A stretch of 58,177 nt of DNA from Bacillus sp. REN10 (GCF_016820555.1 NZ_JADHDW010000011.1:1-58177), one strand, 5' to 3'; positions 15,439 to 24,246 are shown, counted from the stretch's first letter. Made by a program: numbers and translations. The notes: generated from the sequence alone by a model not told the origin.

Positions 15439-16350
15439 TTAATGGTGAAATTCAAATAAATGGATAAGATCGTTCGGTGTTTCTGCTTCGCAATAAATTC
15501 TTTCACCTGTGAACGGATGAGGAATGTTTATGGCGTGCGCATGAAGAGCTTGACGGTGCACAAGAGGTTTTCCTCCGTATAAACGATCGCCAACAAGCGG
15601 ATGTCCTATCGCTGAAAAATGAACACGAATTTGGTGCGTTCTGCCGGTATCAAGCTGGCATTGAACGAGAGATACATTTCTTTTCGGATCGCTGCTAATC
15701 ACTTGATAGTGGGTGATCGCTGTTTGACCCGATGGAGACACTCTTTTTCTTGTTGGGTGATGCCTATCTTTTCCTATTGGTTTGTTAATTGTTCCGCTTG
15801 GACGCGACAACAGTCCATGTACAACTGCTCGATAAGTCCGTTTAATGTGGCGCTCTTCTAATAAACGTGAGAGAACGGCATAGGCAGCTGGATGTTTAGC
15901 GAAAAGAATGACTCCTGATGTGCCGACATCCAGGCGATGAACGTGGCGAACGTCGCATTCCTCACCTGCTGATTGTAAATGAAAAGCAACCGCATTTAAT
16001 AGTGTGTCTGTTTCTGCCTCCTCATTTGGGTGTGTTTTCATCGCCGCTGGCTTATTCACTACTAACATGTGGTCATCTTCCAATAAAATGTCGATTTTCA
16101 TTTTCGTGGCTGTTACACTTTGTTCAGTTTTAGCGAAAAAAGGTACTTGCAGTCTCATTCCTTGAGCTAGTGGAAGATGCCAATTGGCTTTGGCATTATT
16201 CACTAGTACTTCTTGATTCATTCTCCACGTATGAATCATTTTTTTAGGAAGTTTCCAAACATTCCTTAATATCGCATCTACTGTTTTTCCATCCCACTCT
16301 TTTGGAATGATTACTTCAAACAAAGATCCTTTCCGGTTTGTAATGTACAT
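15439..16350 (-). CDS. RluA-family 23S rRNA/tRNA pseudouridine synthase (YhcT-like)
   Basis: A 303-aa pseudouridine synthase of the RluA/RluD family. An S4-like RNA-binding segment occupies residues 20-80 and the catalytic motif HRLDVGTSGVILFAKH, with the nucleophilic Asp, is at about residues 141-156. The later GRTHQIRVHFSAIGHPLVGD is the family's second signature. The uracil target cannot be told. B. subtilis YhcT is the positional and sequence counterpart, next to yhcU as here. The ATG follows AAAGGAGCGATCG. It is divergent from yhcU across a 115-base promoter region. Confidence 0.92.
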   Translation of the reverse strand: MYITNRKGSLFEVIIPKEWDGKTVDAILRNVWKLPKKMIHTWRMNQEVLVNNAKANWHLPLAQGMRLQVPFFAKTEQSVTATKMKIDILLEDDHMLVVNKPAAMKTHPNEEAETDTLLNAVAFHLQSAGEECDVRHVHRLDVGTSGVILFAKHPAAYAVLSRLLEERHIKRTYRAVVHGLLSRPSGTINKPIGKDRHHPTRKRVSPSGQTAITHYQVISSDPKRNVSLVQCQLDTGRTHQIRVHFSAIGHPLVGDRLYGGKPLVHRQALHAHAINIPHPFTGERIYCEAETPNDLIHLFEFHH

Positions 16351-16465
16351 GGTCGATCGCTCCTTTTAAAAAATTCCAATTCCCTGTAATTACCAAATGA
16401 ATAAGTGTAATAATATGTTATTCTATCAGTAGTAGAAAAAATGATGAAGTAAAGCAGGTGTTCTT

Positions 16466-16867
16466 ATGAAGGTTTTTATGGCTTCTACGAAAGAGCAGGA
16501 GGAAAAAATTGCTGAGCTTGTTTGTGATATTAAAGAACGGATTCTTCCGCGCTTTTTCGCGGATGAAGAACTTCAGCAAATGCACAAATTAGATGTGCTT
16601 AATATAACAAAGGTACATAATCAATCGTTCCATCTTTTGCGTGATGCATTTAAAGTCATAGCTAGTTTACAAACCATTATCTCTATTCTTGAAACGAAAG
16701 ATCCTAGCCAGCTTTCTGCATACTATGAAGAAATGTTCCAGCGAAACGTTGACATTTTGAAAGGGTTTGATCTTCACTTTCCTTATCTGCTCAGTCAATT
16801 TCATGAAAAGAAAGATCATGTTGTAAATATGGTACATGTCACGCCAGTTAATAAACTCCTTATTTAA
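16466..16867 (+). CDS. yhcU: YhcU family protein
   Basis: A 133-aa soluble helical protein corresponding to B. subtilis YhcU (about 131 aa, DUF5365), function unknown. Features seen are an N-terminal MKVFMASTKEQEEKIAELV, two long amphipathic helices and a hydrophobic C-terminal end VNMVHVTPVNKLLI. No catalytic or metal motif. The ATG follows AAAGCAGGTG. It lies next to the yhcT-like gene, conserved synteny that supports the assignment. Confidence 0.85.
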   Translation: MKVFMASTKEQEEKIAELVCDIKERILPRFFADEELQQMHKLDVLNITKVHNQSFHLLRDAFKVIASLQTIISILETKDPSQLSAYYEEMFQRNVDILKGFDLHFPYLLSQFHEKKDHVVNMVHVTPVNKLLI

Positions 16868-16873
16868 AACAAT

Positions 16874-16922
16874 AAAAAGAAGCTGTTTTCACTCGTATCA
16901 AGTGAAAACAGCTTCTTTTTTT
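16874..16922. terminator. Bidirectional terminator between yhcU and the thioredoxin-like gene
   Basis: AAGAAGCTGTTTTCACT / AGTGAAAACAGCTTCTT perfect 17-bp stem with T runs on both strands. Confidence 0.9.
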
Positions 16923-17388
16923 ACTTGATATTTTCCTTAAAGAATTGCTTATATTCCGCTTTAGAGTGGCTGCCTTCTAGACGAGCTTTTTCCTTTCCGT
17001 TTTCGAAGTGAATAAGGGTAGGAGTTGCTTCAATCGCAAATTCATCCCAGCCTTGTTCAAACTCAAGAACGTTGTATTGTTTCACATCGACTTTCTGTTC
17101 TTTAGCGAGCGGCATTAAAATGGGTGTGGTCGCTACACAGTGAGAGCATGTTGGGCTAAAGAAATACACGGTTACATCTTCACCATCGGCTAGTTTCTTT
17201 TCTAATTCGTCTGGCATAATTAAATTTTGATAGTTCGGGTCGTCTAGTTGTTTAATCGTTTCAGGATGAAGATCGTCTTTTCCATAGGGATTATCCTTTG
17301 ACGCTTCATTTTGCTGATACTTCGTTAGAAAAACAATACCACCAAATAGAATCAGAATAATAGAAGAAAAAATAATAACCTTTTTCAT
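16921..17388 (-). CDS. Membrane-anchored thioredoxin-like thiol oxidoreductase
   Basis: A 155-aa extracytoplasmic thioredoxin-fold protein. Residues 4-22 form an uncleaved signal anchor, there is a spacer of about 40 residues, and the active site CSHC lies in YFFSPTCSHCVATTP at about residue 80. The cis-Pro is in IEATPTLIHFENG. It resembles B. subtilis BdbA rather than the larger DsbA-like BdbD. It starts 1 base after the bdbC-like gene stops, so the two are translationally coupled. As in Bdb/Dsb pairs, the partner quinone reductase should reoxidise it, giving a disulfide-forming system for secreted proteins; a reducing role is not excluded. Confidence 0.85.
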   Translation of the reverse strand: MKKVIIFSSIILILFGGIVFLTKYQQNEASKDNPYGKDDLHPETIKQLDDPNYQNLIMPDELEKKLADGEDVTVYFFSPTCSHCVATTPILMPLAKEQKVDVKQYNVLEFEQGWDEFAIEATPTLIHFENGKEKARLEGSHSKAEYKQFFKENIK

Positions 17389-17389
17389 G

Positions 17390-17806
17390 TTATGCGTTAT
17401 CCTTTCCTTTTATAATCATAAGACTGATCACGAAAATAATAATAAATGCTGTCAGGGCTAAAAAAGGGATCGTAATAAATCCAAACACATTAATATACAT
17501 CCCTGTACAAGGCACTCTGCCACAAGCTGGTGCGCTGTCGGCTAAAAAATCTAATTTTTGAATAGCATAGTGATACAGAGAAATACTACCGCCAATGATA
17601 GAAAGCAATAAAGAATATTTCGCCGCAGTTACTTCTTTTTTGATAACAGCTAGTCCAAGAATGATAACGATGGGGTACATAAAGATGCGCTGATACCAGC
17701 ATAGCTCGCAAGGCTCATATTTCATGACTTCTGAAAAGTATAAGCTACCAAGCATTGCCACGAAGGAAGTACCCCATGCAGTGAATAGTAAATTTTCTTT
17801 TTTCAT
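17390..17806 (-). CDS. bdbC: BdbC/DsbB-like disulfide oxidoreductase
   Basis: A four-span membrane protein, 138 aa, of the DsbB/BdbC family. The first redox Cys pair is in YEPCELCWYQRIFMYP (CxxC, about residues 35-38), just before the second membrane span; the second pair is in APACGRVPCTGMYINV (about residues 95-105). It transfers electrons from an extracytoplasmic thioredoxin-like partner to quinone. First gene of a two-gene operon with the thioredoxin-like gene; the ATG follows AAGGAGAAGTT. Length and Cys pattern match B. subtilis BdbC. Confidence 0.93.
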   Translation of the reverse strand: MKKENLLFTAWGTSFVAMLGSLYFSEVMKYEPCELCWYQRIFMYPIVIILGLAVIKKEVTAAKYSLLLSIIGGSISLYHYAIQKLDFLADSAPACGRVPCTGMYINVFGFITIPFLALTAFIIIFVISLMIIKGKDNA

Positions 17807-17961
17807 AACTTCTCCTTATTCAAAGTTCATTCGACTTGAGTATATTATTTAAACGGGGAGAATGTAAACCAATATGCAATGTGTAAAATTGTCAAGGTTA
17901 ACCAATGATGTGGTAAACTAGAAAAAGAAATCTATTTTTGATGAGTTAGGGGAGATGGCGG

Positions 17962-19692
17962 ATGAGTTGGAAGGCTGAATTTACACGTTGGAAAGAGTTT
18001 CAAGGCTTAGACGAAGAAATGCACACTCTGCTTGCTGAAATTGAAATGGATGAGCCAAGTATCGAAGAAGCTTTTTATAAAAATTTAGAATTCGGTACTG
18101 GCGGAATGCGAGGCATCATTGGTGCTGGGACGAATCGAATGAACATATATACAGTTCGCAAAGCATCTGCCGGTTTAGCTAAGTATATTCTTGAGCATGG
18201 AGAGGAAGCAAAGCAACGCGGTGTAGCGATTGCCTTTGATTCAAGACATAAATCATTTGAATTTGCTCTTGAAAGTGCCAAAACCTTTGCGACTTACGGT
18301 ATACAAACGTATGTGTTTGAAGAATTACGCCCCACTCCTGAGCTTTCGTTTGCTGTGCGCCATTTACAGGCATTTGCCGGAATTGTAATCACAGCTAGTC
18401 ACAACCCCCCTGAGTACAATGGATATAAAGTGTATGGGCCAGACGGAGCGCAACTTGCACCGAAAGAAGCGGACCGCGTAATTGAAAAAGTCAATAGCAT
18501 CCATGATGAATTATATATACAAGTAGAAGAGATAGAAGCGTTACAAGCAAAAGGCTTATTGAAAATGATCGGTGAAGAAGTAGACCGCTCTTATATTGAA
18601 CATTTAAAAATGATATGTGAACAGCCACAGCTGGCAATGGAATCGGATGTGAAAGTAGTGTTCACACCCCTTCATGGAACGGGAAATATGCCTGTGAGAA
18701 AAGGGTTAGAAGCACTTGGCTATCAGCACGTGACGGTTGTTGCCGAACAAGAACAGCCTGACCCTAATTTTTCTACTGTTGAATCTCCTAATCCAGAAGA
18801 AAAAGCCGCATTTGAATTAGCCATTCGCGATGGAAAAGCGCAGCAAGCAGATTTATTAATTGCTACTGATCCTGACGCTGACCGACTTGGCATCGCAGTG
18901 AAGGATTTAGATGGTGAATACATTTTACTAACGGGAAATCAAACAGGTGCTTTATTAATGGATTATATTCTTTCACAAAAGCAGGAGAAGGAACAACTTC
19001 CGAAAAATGGACGAGTATTTAAAACGATTGTGACATCGGAGTTAGGACGAAAGATCGCTGAATCGTACGGCGTCTCTTGTGAAGATGTCTTAACTGGGTT
19101 TAAATTTATCGGAGAAAAGATTGAAACTTATCATCAAAACGGTGAATATGAATTTTTATTTGGTTATGAGGAAAGTTACGGTTATTTAGTGGCTGATTTT
19201 GCTCGTGATAAAGATGCAGTTCAAGCAGCTATTATAGCGGTGGAAGCTTGTGCTTACTACAAAAAGCAAGGGAAAACATTATATGAAGTGCTGCTTGATC
19301 TTTATGAACGCCATGGCTATTATCGTGAAGGGTTAACTTCTCTCACGTTAAAAGGAATTGAAGGAGCGAATAAAATACAAGCGATTTTATCTTCATTTAG
19401 GAAAAATCCTCCTAAGGAAATGGCTGGGAGACGTGTAGCAGTGGTGGAGGATTATTTAACCAGTATGAAGACAATTGCTGAAACAGGGGAGACAGCCACT
19501 ATTGAACTGCCAGCTTCTAATGTATTGAAATATTTCCTAGATGATGAAACGTGGGTATGCATGCGTCCTTCTGGAACAGAGCCCAAAATTAAATTTTATT
19601 TTGGTGTAGTAGGCGACACGTTAGAGAGCAGCGATCAAAAGCTTCAAGAAGTAGAGCAGAGAGTGATGGAAGCCATCCAGCAAATGTTATAA
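17962..19692 (+). CDS. pgcA: Alpha-phosphoglucomutase PgcA
   Basis: A 576-aa phosphohexomutase interconverting glucose-6-phosphate and glucose-1-phosphate, which supplies UDP-glucose for glycolipid, teichoic acid decoration and the UgtP-linked cell-size pathway. All four domains are present: the phosphoserine loop [14 protein letters not shown] (Ser at about residue 146), metal loop DPDADRLG at about 305, sugar loop GYEESYGY at about 396 and phosphate-binding [13 protein letters not shown] near 530. Start ATG at 17962 follows AGGGGAGATGGC. B. subtilis pgcA (yhxB) lies in the same neighbourhood upstream of yhdB. Confidence 0.95.
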   Translation: MSWKAEFTRWKEFQGLDEEMHTLLAEIEMDEPSIEEAFYKNLEFGTGGMRGIIGAGTNRMNIYTVRKASAGLAKYILEHGEEAKQRGVAIAFDSRHKSFEFALESAKTFATYGIQTYVFEELRPTPELSFAVRHLQAFAGIVITASHNPPEYNGYKVYGPDGAQLAPKEADRVIEKVNSIHDELYIQVEEIEALQAKGLLKMIGEEVDRSYIEHLKMICEQPQLAMESDVKVVFTPLHGTGNMPVRKGLEALGYQHVTVVAEQEQPDPNFSTVESPNPEEKAAFELAIRDGKAQQADLLIATDPDADRLGIAVKDLDGEYILLTGNQTGALLMDYILSQKQEKEQLPKNGRVFKTIVTSELGRKIAESYGVSCEDVLTGFKFIGEKIETYHQNGEYEFLFGYEESYGYLVADFARDKDAVQAAIIAVEACAYYKKQGKTLYEVLLDLYERHGYYREGLTSLTLKGIEGANKIQAILSSFRKNPPKEMAGRRVAVVEDYLTSMKTIAETGETATIELPASNVLKYFLDDETWVCMRPSGTEPKIKFYFGVVGDTLESSDQKLQEVEQRVMEAIQQML

Positions 19693-19724
19693 AAATAAGG
19701 CGACTTTCTTTGGAAAGTCGCCTT
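19690..19724 (-). terminator. Terminator shared by pgcA and yhdB
   Basis: AAGGCGACTTTC / GAAAGTCGCCTT, 12-bp perfect stem; the better T tract (ATTTTTAT) is on the reverse strand, so it serves yhdB best. Confidence 0.75.
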
Positions 19725-19738
19725 TCTGGTGGAATTCT

Positions 19739-19957
19739 TTACGCATTCAATGAATTGGCATGCTCGATGTAGTGAAACAGTGTATAAAAGGTTTGTTCCA
19801 CTTTAGAATAAGAAGCAGGGAATCGGCGGGCATGGAGAAAATGCTCGATTTTTTTTGACAGAAAATGGTCGTTTGTCCTGACCATTAAAATTAGTAAGTT
19901 GTTCCAATCTGACCGGTGGACATAATGCAGGGCCCGGTCGTAATCTGTGTATTCCAT
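19739..19957 (-). CDS. yhdB: YhdB-like small protein
   Basis: A 72-aa soluble protein. DYDRALHYVHRSDWNNLLIL and then MVRTNDHFLSKKIEHFLHA match what I know of B. subtilis YhdB, which is of unknown function. It is rich in His and aromatic residues and has no signal or membrane segment. The ATG follows AAGGAGGGACTTGAT. The location next to pgcA, with spoVR following, parallels B. subtilis. Confidence 0.8.
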   Translation of the reverse strand: MEYTDYDRALHYVHRSDWNNLLILMVRTNDHFLSKKIEHFLHARRFPASYSKVEQTFYTLFHYIEHANSLNA

Positions 19958-20059
19958 ATCAAGTCCCTCCTTAATTAAGAGGAATTGATTTTATTATATG
20001 TTTGTTTGCTAAAAGTTCTCTCTGCAAATATTGGGTACACTGTCATCGCGAAAAAAAGG

Positions 20060-20087
20060 TTGCCGATTAAGAAGAATTATGTATAAT
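20060..20087 (+). promoter_or_regulatory. Candidate promoter upstream of the S-box leader
   Basis: TTGCCG, 16-base spacer, TATAAT. It would give a leader about 80 bases longer than the aptamer. A TTGACA at 20149-20154 is closer but lacks a fitting -10. The remaining bases between yhdB and the aptamer show nothing else. Confidence 0.4.
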
Positions 20088-20167
20088 AATCGAAGTGGCT
20101 ATTTAAACAAAACGTAAGTGAATGTTTACTTGTTAAGGTCATAATTTTTTGACAATAAGATACGAAA

Positions 20168-20280
20168 CAATTCTTATCGCGAGAGACTGAGGGACTGGCC
20201 CTAAGACGTCTCGGCAGCGGACTCTAAAGATGGGAGTGCTGTGCCAAATCCAGCAAGTAGATGCTTGAAAGATAAGAAGG
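20168..20280 (+). promoter_or_regulatory. SAM-I (S-box) riboswitch
   Basis: The closing helix P1 is CTTATC (20173-20178) with GATAAG (20271-20276). Between them are the S-box landmarks GAGAG, GAGGGACTGGCCC, CGGCAGCGG and GTGCCAAATCCAGCA in the right order. The J1/2 to P3 sequence GACGTCTCGGCAGC deviates from the usual GATGAAACCCGGCAACC, but the kink-turn and pseudoknot partners look intact. When bound to SAM it should allow the downstream terminator to form and shut off the transporter gene. Confidence 0.88.
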
Positions 20281-20295
20281 GTGTTTTTTACATTG

Positions 20296-20330
20296 AGACC
20301 TCTTCTTGCTGATAGAAAGGTCTTTTATTT
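20296..20330 (+). terminator. Regulated terminator of the S-box leader
   Basis: AGACCT (20296-20301) pairs with AGGTCT (20318-20323), followed by TTTATTTT. AAGAAG at the aptamer end can pair with CTTCTT inside this hairpin, giving the competing antiterminator. Confidence 0.75.
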
Positions 20331-20358
20331 TGGCGATTTTATGGAAGAGGTGGAAAGA

Positions 20359-21645
20359 TTGAGTAACAAAGCAAACGGCTGGGCGCTGTTTCCGCTGTTG
20401 ATTTTTTTATTGATTTTTATTGGAAGTGGTGTGGCAACCGGCGATTTTTATAAGATGCCGGTTATCGTTGCGTTATTTATTACGTCAGCAGTGGCGTTAA
20501 TGATGAATCGAAAGCTGCCATTGATGGAGAAAGTTGATGTTTTTTCCAAGGGAGCAGGACATCCGAATATTATGTTAATGGCCTTCATCTTCTTGTTGGC
20601 AGGAGCATTTGCTTCTACAGCCAAAGGAATGGGAGCAGTGGATTCAACCGTTAATTTAGCCCTATCTATTTTGCCACAAAATTTATTGATGGTCGGTTTA
20701 TTTATTATTGCTTGTTTTATTTCCTTATCGATGGGAACATCTACTGGAACGATTGTTGCATTGGCGCCTATCGGAGTGGCGATTGCGGATGAAACGGGCA
20801 TTTCGTTAGCATTAACAATGGCCACGGTTATCGGCGGGGCGATGTTTGGTGATAATTTATCCATCATTTCAGACACAACCATTGCAGCTGTACGTACACA
20901 AGGAACAAGAATGGCGGATAAGTTTCGCACCAACTTTTTAATTGTGTTGCCAGCAGCAGTGCTCACAGCGGTGCTATTAGGAGTCATTACTGTCGGACAG
21001 CAAAGTTCGATGACGGCGGATTCGTATACAATGATTAAAATTATTCCGTATATCACGGTATTAGTGGCCGCTTTAGCCGGTATGAATGTGCTAGTCGTAT
21101 TAAGCGGTGGTATTCTTCTTGCAGGAATGATCGGACTGTGGGACGGCAGCTATACCTTCTTTTCTTTTATTGAAGCGATATCAGAAGGGATCGGCAGTAT
21201 GCTAGAAATGGCAATGGTTGCGATGATTATTGGTGGAATGATTGAAGTGATTCGTTACAATGGCGGTATTGAGTTTATTTTACAATTTGTCATGAAGAAA
21301 ATTCGCACAAAAAAAGGAGCCGAGTTTGGGATTGCGTCCCTCGTTAGTTTAACCAACTTATCAACGGCAAATAATACTATTGCCATTATCATTGCCGGAC
21401 CGCTTGCTAAAAATATTGCTGATGAGTATGGGATCGATCCGCGGAAATCAGCCAGTGTGCTTGATGTGTTTTCCTGCTTTATTCAAGGGGTTATTCCTTA
21501 TGGGGCGCAGATGCTAGCAGCTGCTGGATTGGCGGAAATCTCGCCGATCAGTATTATGGGTTATTCCATTTATCCGTTGTTGATCGGAATTTGTGGAATC
21601 GTAGCGATATGGTTTAATCTTCCTCGATTAAAAGAAAATCAATAA
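20359..21645 (+). CDS. NhaC-family transporter, methionine uptake candidate (MetT-type)
   Basis: A 428-aa membrane protein of the NhaC Na+/H+ antiporter superfamily, with about eleven spans and conserved SMGTSTGTIVALAPIG, MFGDNLSIISDTT and NLSTANNTIAIIIAGPLA. The S-box leader makes a sulfur amino acid role far more likely than pure Na+/H+ exchange: S-box-regulated NhaC proteins were proposed as methionine transporters (MetT). I place the start at TTG 20359 because GAGGTGG lies 5 bases upstream; the frame is open further upstream, but that would run through the riboswitch terminator. Monocistronic, followed by a terminator. Confidence 0.85.
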   Translation: MSNKANGWALFPLLIFLLIFIGSGVATGDFYKMPVIVALFITSAVALMMNRKLPLMEKVDVFSKGAGHPNIMLMAFIFLLAGAFASTAKGMGAVDSTVNLALSILPQNLLMVGLFIIACFISLSMGTSTGTIVALAPIGVAIADETGISLALTMATVIGGAMFGDNLSIISDTTIAAVRTQGTRMADKFRTNFLIVLPAAVLTAVLLGVITVGQQSSMTADSYTMIKIIPYITVLVAALAGMNVLVVLSGGILLAGMIGLWDGSYTFFSFIEAISEGIGSMLEMAMVAMIIGGMIEVIRYNGGIEFILQFVMKKIRTKKGAEFGIASLVSLTNLSTANNTIAIIIAGPLAKNIADEYGIDPRKSASVLDVFSCFIQGVIPYGAQMLAAAGLAEISPISIMGYSIYPLLIGICGIVAIWFNLPRLKENQ

Positions 21646-21650
21646 AATGT

Positions 21651-21681
21651 AAGGCTGGCCTTGAGATGGGTCAGCCTTTTT
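21651..21681 (+). terminator. Terminator of the NhaC-family gene
   Basis: AAGGCTG / CAGCCTT stem followed by TTTTT. Confidence 0.7.
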
Positions 21682-21699
21682 CGTCAGCCAATTTTCTTA

Positions 21700-21770
21700 C
21701 GGGTTCTGCTTCAATCAATGGAGTATGAGGAAAACCTTCACTGATTGAAGAATCGCTTTATAGTGGTATG
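21700..21770. repeat. Degenerate copy of dispersed repeat family A
   Basis: Contains CTTCACTGATTGAAGAATCGCTTTAT with internal symmetry, matching the distal end of the better copies near 23.8 and 54.5 kb. The rest of this copy is eroded. Confidence 0.45.
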
Positions 21771-21822
21771 TCTTGTTGTTTTGTTTCATAAGTATTGGTA
21801 AAGGAAAAAAGGAGGAGTGGAG

Positions 21823-23232
21823 ATGAATGCGGTAGAGATGAGGAAGCTTCAGTATGCCATTGATGAGATTACAGAAGTGGCTTCCGGATTTGGTCTCGAT
21901 TTTTACCCAATGAGGTATGAAATTTGTCCAGCGGAAATTATTTATACATTTGGTGCCTATGGAATGCCTACGAGATTTTCTCATTGGAGCTTTGGGAAGC
22001 AATTTTTTAAAATGAAGCTCCAATATGATCTTGGATTGAGCAAGATATATGAATTGGTGATTAATTCTAATCCTTGTTATGCTTTTTTGCTCGATACCAA
22101 TACTTTAATTCAAAATAAATTAATTGTTGCCCATGTGCTTGCTCATTGTGATTTCTTCAAAAATAATGTCCGTTTCAGTCAAACAAATCGGCACATGGTG
22201 GAAAGCATGGCTGCCACAGCAGATCGAATTCATCAATATGAAAAAGATTACGGCAAGGAAACGGTTGAACAATTTTTAGATGCGGTACTGGCGATTGAGG
22301 AACATATCGATCCCTCTTTACTCCGTCACCAATTAACTTGGCAAAACGAAGAAGAGGAAAAAGAAGAACTGATAAGAGTCAGCCCTTATGACGATTTATG
22401 GTCGTTAGATTCACAAGAAAAACAAGAGAATTCTCCTAAAAAGATGAAAAAGAAACTGCCTCCGCAACCAGAAAAAGATGTCATGCTATTTATTGAGCAA
22501 TACAGTCGGGAATTAGAGGATTGGCAGCGGGATATTATGACGATGGTGCGAGAAGAAATGCTGTATTTTTGGCCGCAGTTAGAAACGAAAATAATGAATG
22601 AAGGATGGGCTTCTTATTGGCATCAGCGAATTATTCGAGAGCTGGAGCTCACATCCGGTGAAGCGATTGAATTCGCTAAGTTGAATGCGGGGGTCATTCA
22701 GCCTTCACGAACGACAATCAACCCTTATTATTTAGGTCTGAAAATGTTTGAGGATATTGAGGAGAGGTATAATAATCCGACAGAGGAAATGATCAAAAAT
22801 GGAGTGAAACCAGGAAGCGGGCGAGAGAAGATGTTCGAAGTCCGTGAGATTGAATCAGATATTTCCTTTTTACGTAATTATTTAACAAAGGATCTTGTGA
22901 TGAGAGAAGATATGTACTTGTTTGAAAAAAAAGGAAAAGATTATAAAATAACGGATAAAGAATGGACAAACGTCCGAGACCAGCTTGTTAGTATGAGAGT
23001 CAATGGAGGATTTCCGTACATTACAGTGAATGACGGAGACTATATGAAATCAGGTGAGCTGTATTTAAAACATTGGTATGAGGGGATTGAGCTTGATCTG
23101 AAGTATTTGGAGAAAGTGTTGCCTTATATATATACTCTTTGGGGAAGATCGGTTCATTTAGAAACCGTGATCGAGGATCGGGAAGTTGTATTTTGTTACA
23201 GCGGAAGTAAAATACAGCGCAAATATTTGTAA
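21823..23232 (+). CDS. spoVR: SpoVR family protein
   Basis: A 469-aa SpoVR orthologue, near identical in length to the B. subtilis protein (468 aa), needed there for normal spore cortex formation and expressed under SigE. Signature stretches are [20 protein letters not shown] and [20 protein letters not shown], then [12 protein letters not shown], with conserved His/Glu residues. The family recurs with PrkA and YhbH, both encoded in this window, and the three are thought to work together. Start ATG 21823 is chosen over GTG 21817 because GGAGG ends 7 bases before it. Soluble. Confidence 0.95.
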   Translation: MNAVEMRKLQYAIDEITEVASGFGLDFYPMRYEICPAEIIYTFGAYGMPTRFSHWSFGKQFFKMKLQYDLGLSKIYELVINSNPCYAFLLDTNTLIQNKLIVAHVLAHCDFFKNNVRFSQTNRHMVESMAATADRIHQYEKDYGKETVEQFLDAVLAIEEHIDPSLLRHQLTWQNEEEEKEELIRVSPYDDLWSLDSQEKQENSPKKMKKKLPPQPEKDVMLFIEQYSRELEDWQRDIMTMVREEMLYFWPQLETKIMNEGWASYWHQRIIRELELTSGEAIEFAKLNAGVIQPSRTTINPYYLGLKMFEDIEERYNNPTEEMIKNGVKPGSGREKMFEVREIESDISFLRNYLTKDLVMREDMYLFEKKGKDYKITDKEWTNVRDQLVSMRVNGGFPYITVNDGDYMKSGELYLKHWYEGIELDLKYLEKVLPYIYTLWGRSVHLETVIEDREVVFCYSGSKIQRKYL

Positions 23233-23273
23233 AGATAGAGAAGGCTCATTTATACGAGCCTTCTCTATCTTTA
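23233..23273 (+). terminator. Terminator of spoVR
   Basis: Perfect 15-bp stem AGATAGAGAAGGCTC / GAGCCTTCTCTATCT with T-containing tails both ways; may also serve the convergent reverse gene. Confidence 0.75.
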
Positions 23274-23288
23274 TATTCATATATATTC

Positions 23289-23705
23289 CTATATGGATGA
23301 TTTTAATCTCTTGACATAGTCGGCTAGTTGATCACAAGCGATTTGATAAGCAGCCCATTTCTCGATAGGGTCTTGAATATATAAAGGATTGGGTATATTC
23401 CATAGAAGTATTTTTTTTTGATGGAAAGAAGTGATATTTGGCTGCTCATCTTGGATAAAGTCGTAAATGAATATGATGACATCTGCTTCCTTTAATAATT
23501 GAGGGGTCACATGTTTCGCTTGTAAATGAGTAATATCGATATTCACTTCTTTCATTGCTGAAATGGGGAGGTGATCCTCACTTTCCTGAAAGTAAGCCGC
23601 GCTAGCAAACGTTAATGTTGGGGCACCTAATTTAGATGCCCAGCCTTCAGCCATGATACTCAAGTGATTGATGGGTGAAAGAAAAAGTATACGGTGTATG
23701 TGCAT
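23289..23705 (-). CDS. ArsC/LMW-phosphatase-like protein lacking catalytic cysteines
   Basis: A 138-aa protein with the fold pattern of thioredoxin-coupled arsenate reductase (low-molecular-weight phosphatase family). Family landmarks remain: MAEGWASKLG, AMKEVNIDI and LLKEADVIIFI align with Gram-positive ArsC. The catalytic P-loop CTGNSCRSQMAEGW is replaced by SPINHLSIMAEGW: the nucleophilic Cys is Ser, the second Cys and the Arg are lost, and one residue is deleted. The pair of downstream Cys is also absent. It cannot work as ArsC or as a phosphatase. Start ATG 23705 follows AAAGGGG by 9 bases. The frame is intact, so a binding or regulatory role, or early decay, are possible. Confidence 0.75.
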   Translation of the reverse strand: MHIHRILFLSPINHLSIMAEGWASKLGAPTLTFASAAYFQESEDHLPISAMKEVNIDITHLQAKHVTPQLLKEADVIIFIYDFIQDEQPNITSFHQKKILLWNIPNPLYIQDPIEKWAAYQIACDQLADYVKRLKSSI

Positions 23706-23799
23706 AAAAATAAACCCCTTTGACATCATGCTATTTCTTTTTTACCCTTTTTGCGAAAAAGTAACCATTAAACGAAGAGTATATTTTGAAAGGTTCTAT

Positions 23800-23907
23800 T
23801 TATCCCGCATGAACGGGCTGTAAGATCCCCACTTCAACATGGTAGAAAGAAGTGCGGATGTGTAGGTGGGGAAGGAATCACCCCCACTGATTGAAGTTTC
23901 ACTTTAT
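23800..23907. repeat. Dispersed repeat family A, copy with hairpin ends
   Basis: Begins TATCCCGCATGAACGGGCTG (hairpin CCCG/CGGG), contains GAAAGAAGTGCGGATGTGTAG and CCCCCACTGATTGAAGTTTC, and ends CACTTTAT. It aligns along its length with 54438-54594, apart from an insertion of about 48 bases there. It has no coding capacity and fills the gap between two reverse genes. Confidence 0.75.
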
Positions 23908-23940
23908 CAATGGGTGACACACCGTGTTTACATTTGAAAA

Positions 23941-24246
23941 TCAGTGATGATTCGCATGCTCAATGGCTTGCCGGAGCAGGTCAATGACATGTTCATCATC
24001 ATGTGAATAATACAATGTCGTTCCTTCTCGCCGATACTTTACGAGCCGTAAATTTTTTAAAAATCTTAACTGATGGGAAACAGTCGACTGTAGCAAAGAT
24101 AAATTTTCGGCAATTTCATTGACTGAATGTTCCCCTTTAAACAGCAAATTTAAAATTCTTAATCTCGTTGGGTCCGATAGAGCTTTAAACGTTTGAGAAA
24201 CGATAAATAATGTTTCTTCATCTAATTCTTCATGTTTCTTCTCCAT
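23941..24246 (-). CDS. czrA: CzrA-type ArsR/SmtB metal-responsive repressor
   Basis: A 101-aa winged-helix repressor of the ArsR/SmtB family. The helix-turn-helix is at [20 protein letters not shown] and [20 protein letters not shown]. The C-terminal helix [21 protein letters not shown] holds the Asp/His pattern of the alpha-5 Zn(II)/Co(II) site of CzrA, and there is no Cys-based alpha-3 site, so zinc or cobalt sensing is predicted. ATG 24246 is chosen from family length; upstream open codons are AT-rich and unlike the family. No cation efflux gene is adjacent, unlike many czrA loci. Confidence 0.88.
   Translation of the reverse strand: MEKKHEELDEETLFIVSQTFKALSDPTRLRILNLLFKGEHSVNEIAENLSLLQSTVSHQLRFLKNLRLVKYRREGTTLYYSHDDEHVIDLLRQAIEHANHH

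Noticed and set aside
20281-20358. A 26-codon N-terminal extension of the NhaC-family protein
   Set aside because: It would be translated from within the riboswitch terminator and has no ribosome binding site; the TTG at 20359 has GAGGTGG at proper spacing.
20448-21056. A 202-codon antisense frame opposite the NhaC-family gene
   Set aside because: Shadow frame: its translation is an artefact of the sense codons and the sense gene has clear family motifs.
23761-23940. A CRISPR-like array among the repeats near 23.8 kb
   Set aside because: Only single imperfect repeat units occur, with no regular direct repeats and spacers, and no cas genes are present.
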